From PALSA-693 sp963781155 (GTDB taxonomy: Bacteria; Actinomycetota; Acidimicrobiia; Acidimicrobiales; Palsa-688), in assembly GCA_963781155.1 (NCBI GenBank), contig CAWAEC010000006.1, positions 372,001-436,000 on the forward strand: DNA of 64,000 nt. Direction: 5' to 3'. Shown one piece after another: positions 34,725 through 45,255 of this stretch. A model generated the notes under the pieces. The model worked only from the letters and a program-made list of their open reading frames with translations, was not told the origin of the DNA and did not search any database. The position numbers were made by a program, and so were the translations under genes. Position 1 is the stretch's first letter; the number at the start of each line of letters is the position of its first letter.

Positions 34725-35790
34725 GTGCGCATCGGTCTGGTGCTCGGAGCCGGCGGCTCGATAGGGCTCGCCTACCACGGAGCGGTCCTGGCTGCGCTGG
34801 CTGAGGTGACCGGTTGGGACCCTCGGACCGCCGATCTCATCGTGGGCACGTCGGCCGGATCCATCAGCGCCGCCATGCTCCGGGCCGGCGTCCCCGCGGG
34901 TGACCTGATGCGGATCAGCGAAGGACTGCCCCTGTCCGAGGAAGGGGCTCGACTGGCCGCCATCGGCAGGCCGCACCGGCCCCGTCCGAAGCCGGGTGAC
35001 GCGCTGCACATCCGGCCGGTCGCCGACCTCCTCGGCGTCGTGCACGGGCTGGCCCACGTCCGGGCCCACTCGTTGGGCTCCTCTGATGGCCGCCCTGCTT
35101 CCCTCGGGCGGCATCCCGACCGACGCCATCGCCACCGGCATCGATGCCCTGCACGCCGGGTGGCCGCCGGAGCCCCTCTGGCTGTGTGCCGTGCGGCTCC
35201 GCGACGGCAGCGAGTCGTGTTCGGCCGCGCCGGGGGCCCCGACGTTCCGGTTGGGCGAAGCGGTGGCGGCTTCCTGCGCAGTGCCGGGATACTTCCAGCC
35301 CGTGCCATCGACGGCACCGGCGTACATCGACGGCGGGACCCGCTCGCTCACCAACCTGGATCTGCACGCGGGACGGACCTGGATCTGGTGATCGTCAGCT
35401 CGCCATGTCGCAGGCGTCGTTCCGGCCGCCCCGGCGCCGGTTATCAGCGTGGTGCGGCACAGCCCTGCGCGTCCAGCTGCTGGCCGAAGTGGCCGGCGTT
35501 GCGCCGGGCCGGCCTGCCTGTCGTGGCCATCGAGCCCGACCGCCGGGTGGCCCGGGCGATGGGGATCAACCCCCTGGACGCCAGGCCCCGAGGCTGCGGT
35601 GTCCAGAATGGCCTACGCCAGCGTGGCCCGCTGGCTGACCGAGCGCCCGGAGGGCCAGGGGCTCGCCGCGCTGCTGGCCGGGGCTGGAGTCAGGGCACGA
35701 CGCCGTCCGGTCCTGGCTCTCGGGCCGTCAATCGGCGGCGACCGGCTGCGGCCGGTTCCGCGCTCCTGCCTCGCCTCCGTGCCGGCGTGA
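34725..35790 (+). CDS. Patatin-like phospholipase, frameshifted
   Basis: Start GTG 34725 reads RIGLVLGAGGSIGLAYHGAV (oxyanion loop) and IVGTSAGSISAAML, where Ser of GTSAG is the nucleophile. After about 35080 the protein continues in another frame with ALLPSGGIPTDAIATGIDA, ASCAVPGYFQPV and YIDGGTRSLTNLDL, which carries the catalytic Asp of DGG. Later pieces (AGLPVVAIEPDRRVARAMG, MAYASVARWLTE) lie in yet other frames, so at least four breaks occur; the exact end is uncertain. Patatins hydrolyse acyl esters of phospholipids. TAAGGT is 8 nt before the start. Confidence 0.75.
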
Positions 35791-35848
35791 CGGCCTGCGG
35801 GGCGAGCGGGTAACGAATAGCTACGACGGGTAGGGTGTCGGGGTTGTT

Positions 35849-35867
35849 ACTATCGACATAGGAGAAA
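35849..35867 (+). promoter_or_regulatory. Suf-associated motif, copy 1, upstream of sufB
   Basis: ACTATCGACATAGGAGAAA, with a palindromic core CTAT-CGAC-ATAG. It overlaps TACTAT (35848-35853), a good -10 hexamer, 50 bp before the sufB ATG. A 16/19 match lies at 53772-53790 before sufC-S-U. Confidence 0.6.
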
Positions 35868-35903
35868 TCCCCGAGTCGATGCCAACCAGAGGGGTGACGC
35901 CAT

Positions 35904-37305
35904 ATGGCAACCACAGAACTGGATCTAGGCCGGTACAAGCTGGGCTGGAGTGACGTCGAGGACTACTACGTCTACAAGCCGAAGAAGGGCCTCTCCGAGG
36001 CGAGCCTCCGGGAGATGTCCTGGATGAAGGGCGAGCCGGAGTGGATGACCAACCGGCGCCTGAAGGCGCTGCGGCACTTCCAGCGCCGGCCCATGCCCAC
36101 CTGGGGCGGTGACATGTCCGGCATCAACTTCGACGACATCTACTACTACATCAAGCCCATCGACAAGCAGGTAAGCGCCTGGGACCAGCTGCCCGAGTCG
36201 GTGAAGGCGACCTACGACAAGCTCGGCATCCCGGAGGCCGAGCGCAAGTACCTGGCCGGCGTGACGGCCCAGTACGAGAGCGAAGTCGTCTACCACAAGA
36301 ACCGGGAGGACCTGGAAGCGCAGGGAGTCCTGTTCTGTGACATGGACACGGCCTTGCGCGAATACCCCGACCTGGTGAAGCAGTACTTCGGCAAGGTGAT
36401 CCCGGCCAACGACAACAAGTTCGCGGCCCTCAACACCTCCGCCTGGTCCGGCGGCAGCTTCATCTACGTCCCACCCGGGGTGAAGGTCGAAATGCCGCTG
36501 CAGGCCTACTTCCGGATCAACGCGGAAAACATGGGGCAGTTCGAGCGGACCCTGATCATCGCCGACGAAGGCGCCCAGGTGCACTACATCGAGGGATGCT
36601 CCGCCCCGGTGTATACCTCGGACTCCCTGCACTCGGCCGTGGTGGAGATCATCTGCAAGGCGCCACAGCCGGGTGACCTACACAACCATCCAGAACTGGT
36701 CCAACAACGTCTACAACCTGGTCACCAAGCGGGCCCTCTGTGAGACCGAAGCCCACATGGAGTGGATCGACGGCAACATCGGCAGCCGCCTGACCATGAA
36801 GTACCCCGCCGTCTACCTGATGGGTCCCAAGGCGTCCGGTGAGGTCCTCTCCGTCGCCTACGCCGGCGCCGGGCAGCATCAGGACGCCGGCGCCAAGATG
36901 GTCCATGCCGCGCCCGAAACCACCTCGACCATCATCTCCAAGTCGATCTGCAAGGACGCCGGGCGGACCTCCTACCGCGGGCTGGTCCGCTTCGAGGAGG
37001 GGGCCCGCAAGTCGAAGAGCTTCGTGCGGTGCGACGCCCTGCTGCTCGACGAGCTCTCGCGGAGCGACACCTACCCGTATATCGAGTTCGGTGAACAGGA
37101 CGCCCAGGTGGGCCACGAGGCCACCGTGTCCAGGGTCGGCGACGACCAGCTCTTCTACCTGATGAGCCGCGGCCTTTCCGAGCAACAGGCCATGAGCATG
37201 ATCGTCAACGGCTTTATCGAGCCCGTGACCCGCACCCTGCCGATGGAGTACGCCGTGGAGTGGAGCCGGCTCATCGAGTTGCAGATGGAGGGGTCCGTTG
37301 GCTGA
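35904..37305 (+). CDS. sufB: SufB, Fe-S assembly scaffold, one frameshift near 36664
   Basis: About 467 residues of SufB. The first part (GWSDVEDYYVYKPKKGLSEA, NTSAWSGGSFIYVPPGVKVE) ends at VVEIICKA; an extra C in GCGCCAC (about 36664) shifts the frame, and it resumes with RVTYTTIQNWSNNVYNLVTK, CETEAHMEWIDGNIGS, and YRGLVRFEEGARKSKSF. Both parts align end to end with the family. SufB, with SufC and SufD, forms the scaffold on which clusters are built. As the gene is normally essential, the break is almost certainly a sequence error. Confidence 0.93.
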
Positions 37306-37326
37306 CGCCAGCCGGCGGCCGGCGCC

Positions 37327-37809
37327 ATGACGGGGGCGGTCGCCGCTCGCCATCGTCCTGGTGATCGCGGTTGCCGGCTTGAGTCTGGCCATGCAGAGTC
37401 AGCGGGCCGCCCAGTCCGCCCAGGGCCCACGGACGCCGCGGCCGCGGCCGCCGACGCCGCCGCGTCGCACCCGGGAACGAAAGGCGGCGCAGCCCACCCC
37501 TCCCCGGAGATCCCCACCACGCCCGAGCCGGCCGAACCGGAACTGCGCAGCCCCGACCTCCTCCATTCCGGGGAGCCGGCTGAAGCCAAGGTCATCTCCG
37601 TGGTGGACGAGCGCACTATCGGGCCGGTCACCCGCAGCCGCCTGACCCTGCAAATCGACCCGGGGGACAAGCCGCCGTTCGAGGTCACGACGCGGGTTGC
37701 CTTCCCGACCCCGGCTGCCCGGTCCCGCGTCCACGTCGGGGGCACCGTTCCCGTTCGTTACGACAAGGACGAGCCGACCCGGATCGTCGTCGACCTGCCA
37801 CCCGATTGA
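37327..37809 (+). CDS. Membrane-anchored hypothetical protein in the suf operon, frame breaks
   Basis: Between sufB and sufD. ATG 37327 followed by the frame without one G of the GGGGG run reads MTGRSPLAIVLVIAVAGLSLA, a good N-terminal helix; near 37430 the frame returns to DAAAAAADAAASHPGTKGG. The C-terminal domain (AKVISVVDERTIGPVTRSRL, PPFEVTTRVAF, GTVPVRYDKDEPTRIVVDL) looks like a small secreted or membrane-bound beta domain seen in actinobacterial hypothetical proteins. No known role in Fe-S assembly; it may just have inserted here. Confidence 0.5.
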   Translation: MTGAVAARHRPGDRGCRLESGHAESAGRPVRPGPTDAAAAAADAAASHPGTKGGAAHPSPEIPTTPEPAEPELRSPDLLHSGEPAEAKVISVVDERTIGPVTRSRLTLQIDPGDKPPFEVTTRVAFPTPAARSRVHVGGTVPVRYDKDEPTRIVVDLPPD

Positions 37810-37899
37810 GGGCCAGGCTGGCCTCGCCATCGGGTGCCGTACACTGATTCTTCGGCCGCGACGGGCCGTCGTCGCCTTTAGCCCCCCAAGGAAGCTGTC

Positions 37900-39185
37900 C
37901 TGACTGCTTTCACCGTTGACGCCGCCACCGGGCTGAGCGGCCCGCCCTGGCTGCGGGCCCAGCGAGGCGCGGCGCTCGAGCGATTCCAGCAGCAGGGCCT
38001 TCCGACCGCCGCCCTCGAAGAGTGGCGTTACAGCCGCATCGATTCGTTCGACCTCGACCGCTGGGACCTGGCGCGGGCGCCGGTTGGCGCGCCGGGGCCG
38101 CTCCCCCGACCGTCGGGGGCTTGCTCAGCGGCCTGGGGCCGTTCATTCCCGCGGTTGAAACGGTCGACGGCTATCTGGTCAGCGGCGAGTTCGCGGGCGG
38201 ACCCGTTTCCGTTCAGCAGCTGTCGGGTCCAGAGGCACCACCTGTCGAGCTCGGCGCGGTCGGCGGGGAGCCGGATTCTCTCGCGGCGCTCAATCTGGCC
38301 TTCGCCCCGGCTCCGGTGCGCATCCGGGTGGCTCGCGGCTCGAGCCCGGATCTCCTGGTGGTGGTGCACCGGGTCCAGCACGACGGAATTGCCGTCTTTC
38401 CCCGGGTCCTGGTCGAGGTCGACGACCTGGCGGACGTTTCGGTGCTGGAGGTGATGGCCGGACCTGGCTCCGCTCTGGTGGTTCCGGTGGCCGAGCTCGA
38501 TGTCCGTGCCGGGGCCCGCCTGTCCTACCTCCACCTCCAGCTCCTCGGTCCCGACGCCTGGCAGGTGGGTCTGCAGAGCAGCCAGGTCGCCCGGGACGCA
38601 CTGCTGCGCTCCGCCGCCGTTGCCATCGGCGGTGACTACGCCCGTCTGCGCACCGATTCCGCCTTGACCGGCCCGGGCGCGGAGGGACAACTTCTGGCCC
38701 TGTATTTCAGCGCCGGCCGCCAGATGCACGACTTCCGAACCGTGCAGCACCATCAGGCGCCCCGGACCCGGTCCGACCTGCTCTACAAGGGCGTGCTGGC
38801 CAACTCGGCCCGATCGGTGTACAGCGGCCTGATCCGGGTCGAGAAGGGGGCCCGGGGCACCGACGCCATGCAGACCAACCGCAACCTGGTCCTGCACGAG
38901 GGCGCGCACGCCGACTCGGTGCCGAACCTGGAGATCGAGGACAACGACGTTCGCTGTAGCCACGCCTCGGCTGTCGGCCCGGTCGCGGAGGACCAGCGTT
39001 TCTACCTGGAGAGCCGGGGCGTACCCACCGATGTGGCGGATCGCTTGATCGCACTCGGGTTTCTGGACGAGGTCCTGGAGCGGTTGCCGGTCCCGGGGCT
39101 TGCCGGACCCCTGCGTTCGGTGCTGGCTGACAAGCTCGACGCGGCCGACGCCGAAGAGCACGGCCGGGCGACAGGGGAGCGCTGA
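37900..39185 (+). CDS. sufD: SufD, Fe-S assembly scaffold, frameshift near 38100
   Basis: The N-terminal part reads PPWLRAQRGAALERFQQQGL and TAALEEWRYSRIDSFDLDRW, the SufD entry, in one frame; near 38100 (GGGGCCGCTCCCCCG) it moves to the frame with PVSVQQLSG, DFRTVQHHQAPRTRSDLLYK, SVYSGLIRVEKGARGTDAMQ and ASAVGPVAEDQRFYLESRG, the SufB/D core. No ATG or GTG begins the N-terminal frame; CTG 37900 follows AAGGAAG at proper spacing, so either CTG is used or the start codon has a base error. SufD pairs with SufB and SufC. Confidence 0.88.
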
Positions 39186-39508
39186 TGGCCGAGCTCGGGC
39201 GGATACGGGTGGACAAGGTGGAGCCCGGGACGGCCGTGCGGCTCGACGGCGGCCCGGACGGCGTGTGCCTGGTGCGGATCGGCGACGACTTCTACGCCAT
39301 CGGCGACCGGTGCAGTCACGCCGACTATTCGCTGGCTGAGGGCGAGATCGACGAAGAGGACTGCTGGATCGAATGCTGGAAGCACGGCAGCGCCTTCTCC
39401 TTGATCGACGGGCAGCCGCAGTCCCTGCCTGCCACCCAGCCGGTTCCCGTGTACCGGGTGCACCGGGACGGCGACGACGTGGTGGTCACCGATGGGGAGC
39501 CCGGATGA
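39185..39508 (+). CDS. Rieske [2Fe-2S] ferredoxin
   Basis: A 107-residue Rieske-type protein. The cluster motif is RCSHADYS (C-x-H) and ECWKHGSAF (C-x-x-H), in the standard order, and the length is that of the biphenyl dioxygenase BphF/NirD-like small ferredoxins found inside actinobacterial suf operons. Start ATG 39185 overlaps the sufD stop (TGATG) and its own stop overlaps the sufC start (ATGA), so sufD, this gene and sufC are translated as a unit. It probably supplies electrons for cluster assembly, an inference from context. Confidence 0.92.
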   Translation: MAELGRIRVDKVEPGTAVRLDGGPDGVCLVRIGDDFYAIGDRCSHADYSLAEGEIDEEDCWIECWKHGSAFSLIDGQPQSLPATQPVPVYRVHRDGDDVVVTDGEPG

Positions 39509-40341
39509 GCGGGGCTGGCCTGGTGATCGAGGGCCTGCACGCCCGGGTCGGCGACCGGGAGGTCTTGCGGGGCGTGGATCTCCAGGTCCGTTCCGGGGAG
39601 GTCCACGCCGTGATGGGTCCGAACGGCTCGGGCAAGAGCACCCTCGCTCACGTCCTGATGGGCCACCCGGGCTATGCGGTCACGTCCGGCCGGGTCACCA
39701 TGGACGGGGTGGACTTGCTGGATCTAGCGACGTGGGAGCGGGCTCAGGCCGGGTTGTTCCTTGGTATGCAATACCCGATCGAGGTGCCGGGGGTGTCGCT
39801 CGCCGACGTCCTGGCGGAGTCGTTGCGAGCCGGTGGGCGCGAGCCGGCCCAGGTGCCCGCGCTGGTCGGTGCCGAAGCGGCCCGGGTGGGATTCGATTCC
39901 CGGTTCCTGTCGCGGCCGCTCAACGTCGATCTTTCGGGCGGCGAGCGAAAGCGGAACGAGACGGTGCAGCTGGGCGTGCTGCGCCCGCGCTTTGCCGTTC
40001 TGGATGAGATCGACTCCGGGCTGGACGTCGACGCTCTGCGGGCGGTCGCACGGCGCGTGGCCGAGGCCACCACCGAAAGCGAGCTGGGCGTCCTGGCCAT
40101 CACCCACTACACCCGGCTTCTGACGGTCTTGCGTCCGGATCGCACGCACGTGCTGTCCGGTGGTCGCATCGTGCGGGAGGGCGGTCCCGAGCTGGCGGAC
40201 GAGCTGGAGCGGACGGGCTACGCCGAATGGGCGGACGAGACCGTGGAGGCCGACCAGACGGCGACGCCCGGCCGGCCGCGGATCGACGATCCCTTCGGCG
40301 GTCCCGGTGCAGCGGATCCCTTCGATGATCCGCTGGTGTAG
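39505..40341 (+). CDS. sufC: SufC-like Fe-S assembly ATPase, copy in sufBD operon
   Basis: A 278-residue ABC ATPase: Walker A GPNGSGKST, Q-loop QYPIEVPGV, signature LSGGERKRNE, Walker B AVLDEIDSGLD, H-loop ITHYTRLL. All match SufC. It has a 30-residue C-terminal tail rich in Asp and Pro, absent from the second copy at 53011. SufC drives conformational change of SufBD. Two sufC genes in one genome segment are unusual; this one is in the standard sufB-D-C order. Confidence 0.93.
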   Translation: MSGAGLVIEGLHARVGDREVLRGVDLQVRSGEVHAVMGPNGSGKSTLAHVLMGHPGYAVTSGRVTMDGVDLLDLATWERAQAGLFLGMQYPIEVPGVSLADVLAESLRAGGREPAQVPALVGAEAARVGFDSRFLSRPLNVDLSGGERKRNETVQLGVLRPRFAVLDEIDSGLDVDALRAVARRVAEATTESELGVLAITHYTRLLTVLRPDRTHVLSGGRIVREGGPELADELERTGYAEWADETVEADQTATPGRPRIDDPFGGPGAADPFDDPLV

Positions 40342-40354
40342 GCGCGGGCCGGCG

Positions 40355-40510
40355 TCACCAGTTACGAACGCGCCGCTCGATTGAGGCCGCCTGGGCCGCC
40401 CAGGATCTCCACCGTCCGCCAGACGTGCGCCTCGTCGCCGAGGGGGCGGTCCGGCCCAGGAGTTCCCGGCGGCGATCGGTGGCCAGCTGCTGCAACATCA
40501 TCGGGTGCAT
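40355..40510 (-). CDS. Short basic protein of the MHPM type
   Basis: A 51-residue ORF: MHPMMLQQLATDRRRELLGR, then an Arg- and Ser-rich tail (RRTSGGRWRSW, IERRVRN). GGAGAGGAG precedes ATG 40510. Short proteins beginning MHPM-LxxLAxxR with Arg-rich ends are frequent small genes in actinobacteria; function unknown. It diverges from the ArsR-like gene and converges with sufC. Confidence 0.6.
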   Translation of the reverse strand: MHPMMLQQLATDRRRELLGRTAPSATRRTSGGRWRSWAAQAASIERRVRNW

Positions 40511-40595
40511 CGGGCTCCTCTCCTTCTTGTCGCCGCGGGCAGGTTCGTTGGTCAGTGTAGCTGCCAAATTCATCGTTGGACAGTTATTTTGTGAT

Positions 40596-40611
40596 ATAGT
40601 CATATAACTAT
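40596..40611. promoter_or_regulatory. AT-rich palindrome over the start of the ArsR-like gene
   Basis: ATAGT-CATATA-ACTAT, perfect 5-bp arms, in an unusually AT-rich 40 bp (40565-40612). TATAGT (40595-40600) resembles a -10 box. The palindrome reaches the ATG (40610), a place where the encoded DNA-binding protein could block its own promoter. Confidence 0.5.
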
Positions 40612-41620
40612 GCCAAGCGCAGACACCGCCACCACGGCCCCGTCCGGCCCCCTCCTGGCCCGCTTCGTCGTTCGGCCCACACTCGTCATGGAGTTGGTCT
40701 GGGCCCTGTTCGTCGCTGATGACGATGCCGCCGAGGCCGACTTCCCCGCTCGAGTCAGTCGCTTCGCCGCCGCGCCCGAGCTGCCGGCCCGCATCCGCGA
40801 CTTCTGGGCCGATGGGGAGCCCTGCTTCACAGAAGTGTTTGTGGCCGCCGAGCGTGGCGGGGTGCTGTTCGAGGACGACCCTGACCGGCTGTGGGCAGGC
40901 CTTGCCGCCGGAACCGCGGCTCCGGCTCGCTTCGAGGCGCTGGCATCGGAGACCCCCGCGGATCAGGCCCGGTTCCGGGAGCGCCTGGCCCGCTTGCACG
41001 ATGACCCCAGCATCCGGGAGGGGTGGCTGGCGCTGTTGCGGGATACCTGGGCGGTGATCGACGCGCAGTGGCGGGCCGAGGGCCAGGAGGTAGCCGAAGC
41101 GCTGGCGTGGGAGCTGCGATCCCGGCTGCCCGATGCAGGCTCCTACGCCGACCTGGTGCCGTTGGTGGAGGGCTGCGACTTTGGTGGTCTGCTGCCGCGG
41201 CTCGTGTCCGAGGCCGCCGCCGGTGGCCAGGAGATCGTCCTCTCGCCGGCCTGGCTCGGTCGGAAAGGCTTTCTGATCTCGCTCACCGGTCTTCTGCTCT
41301 GGGCCTCCTCACTGCCTTCGCGTTCGATCGGACCGAGCGCCGAGGTCCGCGATCGGGCCCGCCGGTACAAAGCGCTGGGCGACCCCAACCGTCTGGCCAT
41401 CTTCGAGGCGGCGCGCGTCGTCCCCGCACCGTTGGCGAGCTGGCTCGAGCCCTGGGGGTGACGCAGCCGACGGTCTCCAATCACGTCCGGATCCTGCGGG
41501 ACGCGGGTTTGCTGCACCAGGAAAATGCTGGCGGCCGGCGGCTTTCCGCTCGACGTGGCTGGCTTTGAGCGGCTGCTGGACGAAGCTCGGCGCGCGGTCA
41601 CGGGGTCCGCGTGCGCCTGA
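40610..41620 (+). CDS. Regulator with N-terminal sensor-like domain and C-terminal ArsR winged helix, two frameshifts
   Basis: About 335 codons. Residues 1-240 (LARFVVRPTLVMELVWALF, DDPDRLWAGLAAG, SYADLVPLVEG) resemble the DUF5937/ArsR regulators of Actinobacteria. The C-terminal helix-turn-helix appears only after a shift near 41420: VGELARALGVTQPTVSNHVR, ILRDAGLLHQENAGGRRLS; a second shift near 41545 gives VDVAGFERLLDEARRAV and the TGA at 41618. So it is probably a single intact repressor. It faces the desaturase gene and may control its own promoter through the palindrome at 40596. Confidence 0.75.
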
Positions 41621-41669
41621 CATTACAGGTCTGGATCATCTCATGAAGTGACATGTAACATAGGTGTTG

Positions 41670-42637
41670 ATGGTCGCCACCGTGGTTCCAGGCGCCGAGC
41701 GCCTTCCGGATGTGCTGCCTACCGATCGCCTGTCTGCGGCCGGACGTCCCGCTCCGCAATGCGAGGGAACGCTGCGCCGGATTCCGGATGAGCGCAATGC
41801 CGTGACGGTGATTGGTGCCTGGGTTCAGTCGTTTGGCGTGGTGGCCGCGGCTGCGGTCCTCGACCGGTGGTGGGCCTACCTGGTGGCGTTCTTGCTGATG
41901 GGCCGGGCGTTTGCTCTGCTCAACATTCTCGGTCACGAGGCCGCGCACCGTTTGCTCTTCTCTCGCCGGCGGATCAACGACCTCGTCGGTCGCTGGCTCC
42001 TCGCCTACCCGGCATTCCTGCCCTTTGACCTCTACCGTCGGTCCCACATGGCGCACCATCGTGACGAGATGGGTCCGGAGGAACCGGACCTGGCGTTGTA
42101 CTCGGGCTATCCGATCCCCCCTGCGTCGATGCGCCGCAAGCTGATCCGTGACGCCGTCGGCATTTCCGGCTGGAAGAATCTGTCGCCCTTGCTGCTGGCG
42201 GCCTGGCGGGGTTCGTCCGCGGCGTCCGGCCGTCCGGATACTGGCCGTCCAGGCTGTGCTCTGGGCCGCGTTCTGGCTTGCCAGCGGGCACTGGTGGCTG
42301 TACCCGCTGTTGTGGCTGGCCCCGTGGATGACCGTCTGGCGGGTGCTCAACCGGTTTGCGCGCCATTGCCGAGCACGCCGGCATGGAGCGCTCCACCGAC
42401 CGGCGCCGGACCACCCACGTGGTACGCCAGCGGCCGCTCGCTCGCTTTTGGATGGTTCCGTACCACACCGGGTGGCACCTGGCCCACCACGTCGACAGTG
42501 GCATCCCGTGGCGAAACCTGCCGCGGCTGCACGCCGAACTGGTTGCGGCCGGCTGGATCACCCCCGACCTCGAGTACCCCGGCTATTTGGCGCTCTGGCG
42601 GGCGTTGGCCTCGGGTTGCAGGACAGCGACCAGTTGA
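41670..42637 (+). CDS. Fatty-acid desaturase, two frameshifts
   Basis: A membrane di-iron desaturase. Frame 1 has two helices, the first His box GHEAAHRLLF and the second HMAHHRDEMGPE; near 42215 a shift leads to the helix LAVQAVLWAAFWLASGHWWL and MTVWRVLN; near 42355 a further shift gives IAEHAGMERSTDRRRTTHVV and the third box WHLAHHVDSGIPW, ending at TGA 42635. The three-box arrangement is that of membrane fatty-acid desaturases that insert a double bond using ferredoxin electrons. Start ATG 41670; the GTG at 41664 is an alternative. Confidence 0.83.
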
Positions 42638-42762
42638 ATTTACACCATACCGGGGCTGATCCGTCGGCCCCGCGGCTCAGATGCTTCCCTCGGACCCCGA
42701 AATGATGGATGCTGGTATATCAGCTCGATCCCGGCTGAAACCAGGAAGGAAGGAAAGGCACC

Positions 42763-43203
42763 ATGAGCACCGTTTCGGGGGACTCGTGGGTCATCGTGGT
42801 GGGGGTGGACGGGTCGGCAGAATCGGCCACCGCACTGGCGTGGGCGATTGACGAGGCTCGGCAACGCAAGGCGAAGTTGAGTATCGTGCAAGCCTTTCCC
42901 GCTTTGGTGTCGTTCTTTGGAAGCACCGCGCACGAGTACTACCCCCAGGTCGAAAAGGAAGCCCATGAGCGTTTTGATGCGATCCTCGCGGCCGCGCCGC
43001 CCATGCAGGATCTCGAGGTCTCGCACACCCTGATTCCTGGTAACCCGGCCCAGGTCCTTGTCGAGCAGAGCGAGGGGGCCACCATGCTGGTCGTCGGTTC
43101 ACGAGGTCACGGCGGGTTCCGGGGCATGTTGCTCGGGTCGGTATCGACGCACTGCACTCAGCTCGCCCATTGCCCCGTGCTGGTCGTGCGCGAGGAGCAT
43201 TAG
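42763..43203 (+). CDS. Universal stress protein UspA family
   Basis: A 146-residue single-domain Usp: IVVGVDGSAESATALAWAI at the start and the ATP-binding GSRGHGGFRGMLLGSVS (G-2x-G-9x-G-S) near the end, then CPVLVVREEH. ATP-binding Usp proteins help in starvation or redox stress. AGGAAGGAAAGG precedes ATG 42763. Confidence 0.93.
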   Translation: MSTVSGDSWVIVVGVDGSAESATALAWAIDEARQRKAKLSIVQAFPALVSFFGSTAHEYYPQVEKEAHERFDAILAAAPPMQDLEVSHTLIPGNPAQVLVEQSEGATMLVVGSRGHGGFRGMLLGSVSTHCTQLAHCPVLVVREEH

Positions 43204-43282
43204 CGGGCGTGGCGTTCGGCGAAGCGCACGTGGTCAGCGATTGGCGCCGGCCCACGCAGCGGCGCCAACCGCCATCACGCCA

Positions 43283-44976
43283 TCACGCCACTGACAAGGG
43301 CGTTTCCAGCTCCACCGAGGCTTCCAGCTCGACCTCGTGCACGGCTTCTTGGACTTTGTCCCGGGGCATGCTGACCGCGACCGCCCAGAAGAAGATGGCG
43401 AGGCTGAACACCGCAATGACCAGCAGGTCATACCAGTTGGGCAGGTTTTTGGTGGAGGTCAGGGTGATGCCGAACACCTTGGGTGGTGAGCCGTTGTACT
43501 GCCCCTGCCAGGAAATGATCGCCAGGCCCAGCAGCCAGGGAATGATCCAGCTGGCGGCCCGCCAATCGATGATCGTTCGCCGGTCCGGCGGCAAGTAGGC
43601 CTGGTACAGACCAAACAGCACAAACCCCGCCGCCACAAACACATACAGCCAGAAGATCGTGCTCCAGCCGGCGAAGTAGACGATGAAATTGGCGAAGATG
43701 AACGCGACCGGGCACAACACTTGGGCGGCCGGGAGCCGGTAGGGGCGTTCTCGGTCGGGGTCCTGCCTTCGCAGTCCGGAAAGCGACACCGGTGCCATGC
43801 CGTACATGATGACGGTCGCCGAGGTGACGAGGCCGACCAGCCCGCTCCAGCTGGGGAACGGTAGGAACACGAGCAGCCCAACCACGAAAGCAATACCGAT
43901 GGACACCAGCGGCACACCCCGGGAACTGATCTGGCTGATGATCCTGGGGAAGTACCGGTTTCGGCCCAGGCCATACGACAGACGCGATGACGTCCCGATG
44001 TAGACCAGGCCGGTCCCTGCCGGCGAGATGACCGCATCGATAATAAGTATCAGGGCGAGCACCCCCAGCCCGGCCTGGTTGGCCAGGGCGTAATACGGCC
44101 CGTAGTTCCCGGTCGCCGAGATGGGATTGGACCAGCCGTGGACCAGGTTGGCGGGATTGAGGGCACCGATGAACGCCACTTCGAGCAGCAAGTAGATGAT
44201 CGTGCCGATGATCATCGACCCGATCACGGCAAGGGGGATATTGCGCTGGGGATTCTCTGCCTCGCCACCGACCTGAATGGCCTGTTCGAAGCCCTCCAGG
44301 GCGAACACGATGCCGAGGGGCAGAGCGGCGAAAATCCCGTGGAAGCCGAAGGGGGCAAACCCGCCGCCGGCCGTGAAGTTTTGCGTACGGAACTCGGTGA
44401 ACAGCAGGGCGAAAATGGTGATGACGGGTACAGCGATCTTCCAGTAGACGGCGATGGTGTTCGTCTCGGCCAGCCAGCGGACACCCATGATGTTGATGAA
44501 CGAGAACACCAGCATGAACCCGACACCCAGCAGGAACCCGTTGCCCGTCAAGGTGCCGTTGGCCTTGACCAGGTCCAGCGACGTGAACCGAGAGTTGAGA
44601 TAACCGAGGCTGGCCTCGACCTCGATCGGTGCGATGGTCACGGCCTGGATCCAGGCCATCCAGCCGCCGGTGAACCCGCCCAGGGCACCGAAGATCATGA
44701 AGGGAAAGCGTGCCGTCCCCCCGAAACCGGGTACGTCGATCCCAGCTCGGCATGCACCAGGGCGAGCAGGGCCAGGACGGCGCCGCCAAGGATCCACGAG
44801 ATCAGGGACGCGCCGCCGGCCGTCTTGGCGGCGGTGATGGCTCCAAGCAGCCACCCGCTGCCAATGATCGATCCCAGCGAGATCATGGTGAGCCCTTGCA
44901 GACCCACCGCCCGGCGCAGGTGATACTCCCCCTCGACCCCTGCGGTCTGCGCTACACCGGATGATGTCGCAGCCAT
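43283..44976 (-). CDS. APC-superfamily amino-acid permease, frameshift near 44718
   Basis: About 565 residues with about 12-13 helices. ATG 44976 starts MAATSSGVAQTAGVEGEYHL; the APC signature GLTMISLGSIIGSGWLLGAI follows. At STYPVSGG a G is missing from a run of six (about 44718), and the other frame goes on TARFPFMIFGALGGFTGGW through EGFEQAIQVGGEAENPQRN to the C-terminus at 43283. It should import amino acids or related cations by proton symport. The late C-terminal tail is acidic (EVELEASVELE). Confidence 0.87.
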
Positions 44977-45255
44977 GACACCTCCCCCTTTCGGTTGTGC
45001 GACCGTCCTGAGTGGCTCGAAGACCATTCCTAGTGGCCGACGTGCCGCTGAGAGATTAGAGCGCGCGCCACCGGGTTTGGTGGTTCGGCGAGGAATCTGG
45101 TCGCGTCAAGTTCCTCTCGCGCGACGCGGTCGCCCGCCACGCCCGCTCACAGCCCTGACGCGGTTTCCCCGGGTTTCGCCCGGAGCAGCCGCGCCGCCTG
45201 CCCGGGACCTGGCTACACGACCTGTCGATGGCTCCCGGAGCCGGAACCCGGACGC

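Noticed and set aside
28000..45000. A genuine pseudogene island or genomic decay region
   Set aside because: The broken genes include essential ones (sufB, sufD), their codons outside the breaks are well conserved, and nearly all breaks are single bases in G/C runs.
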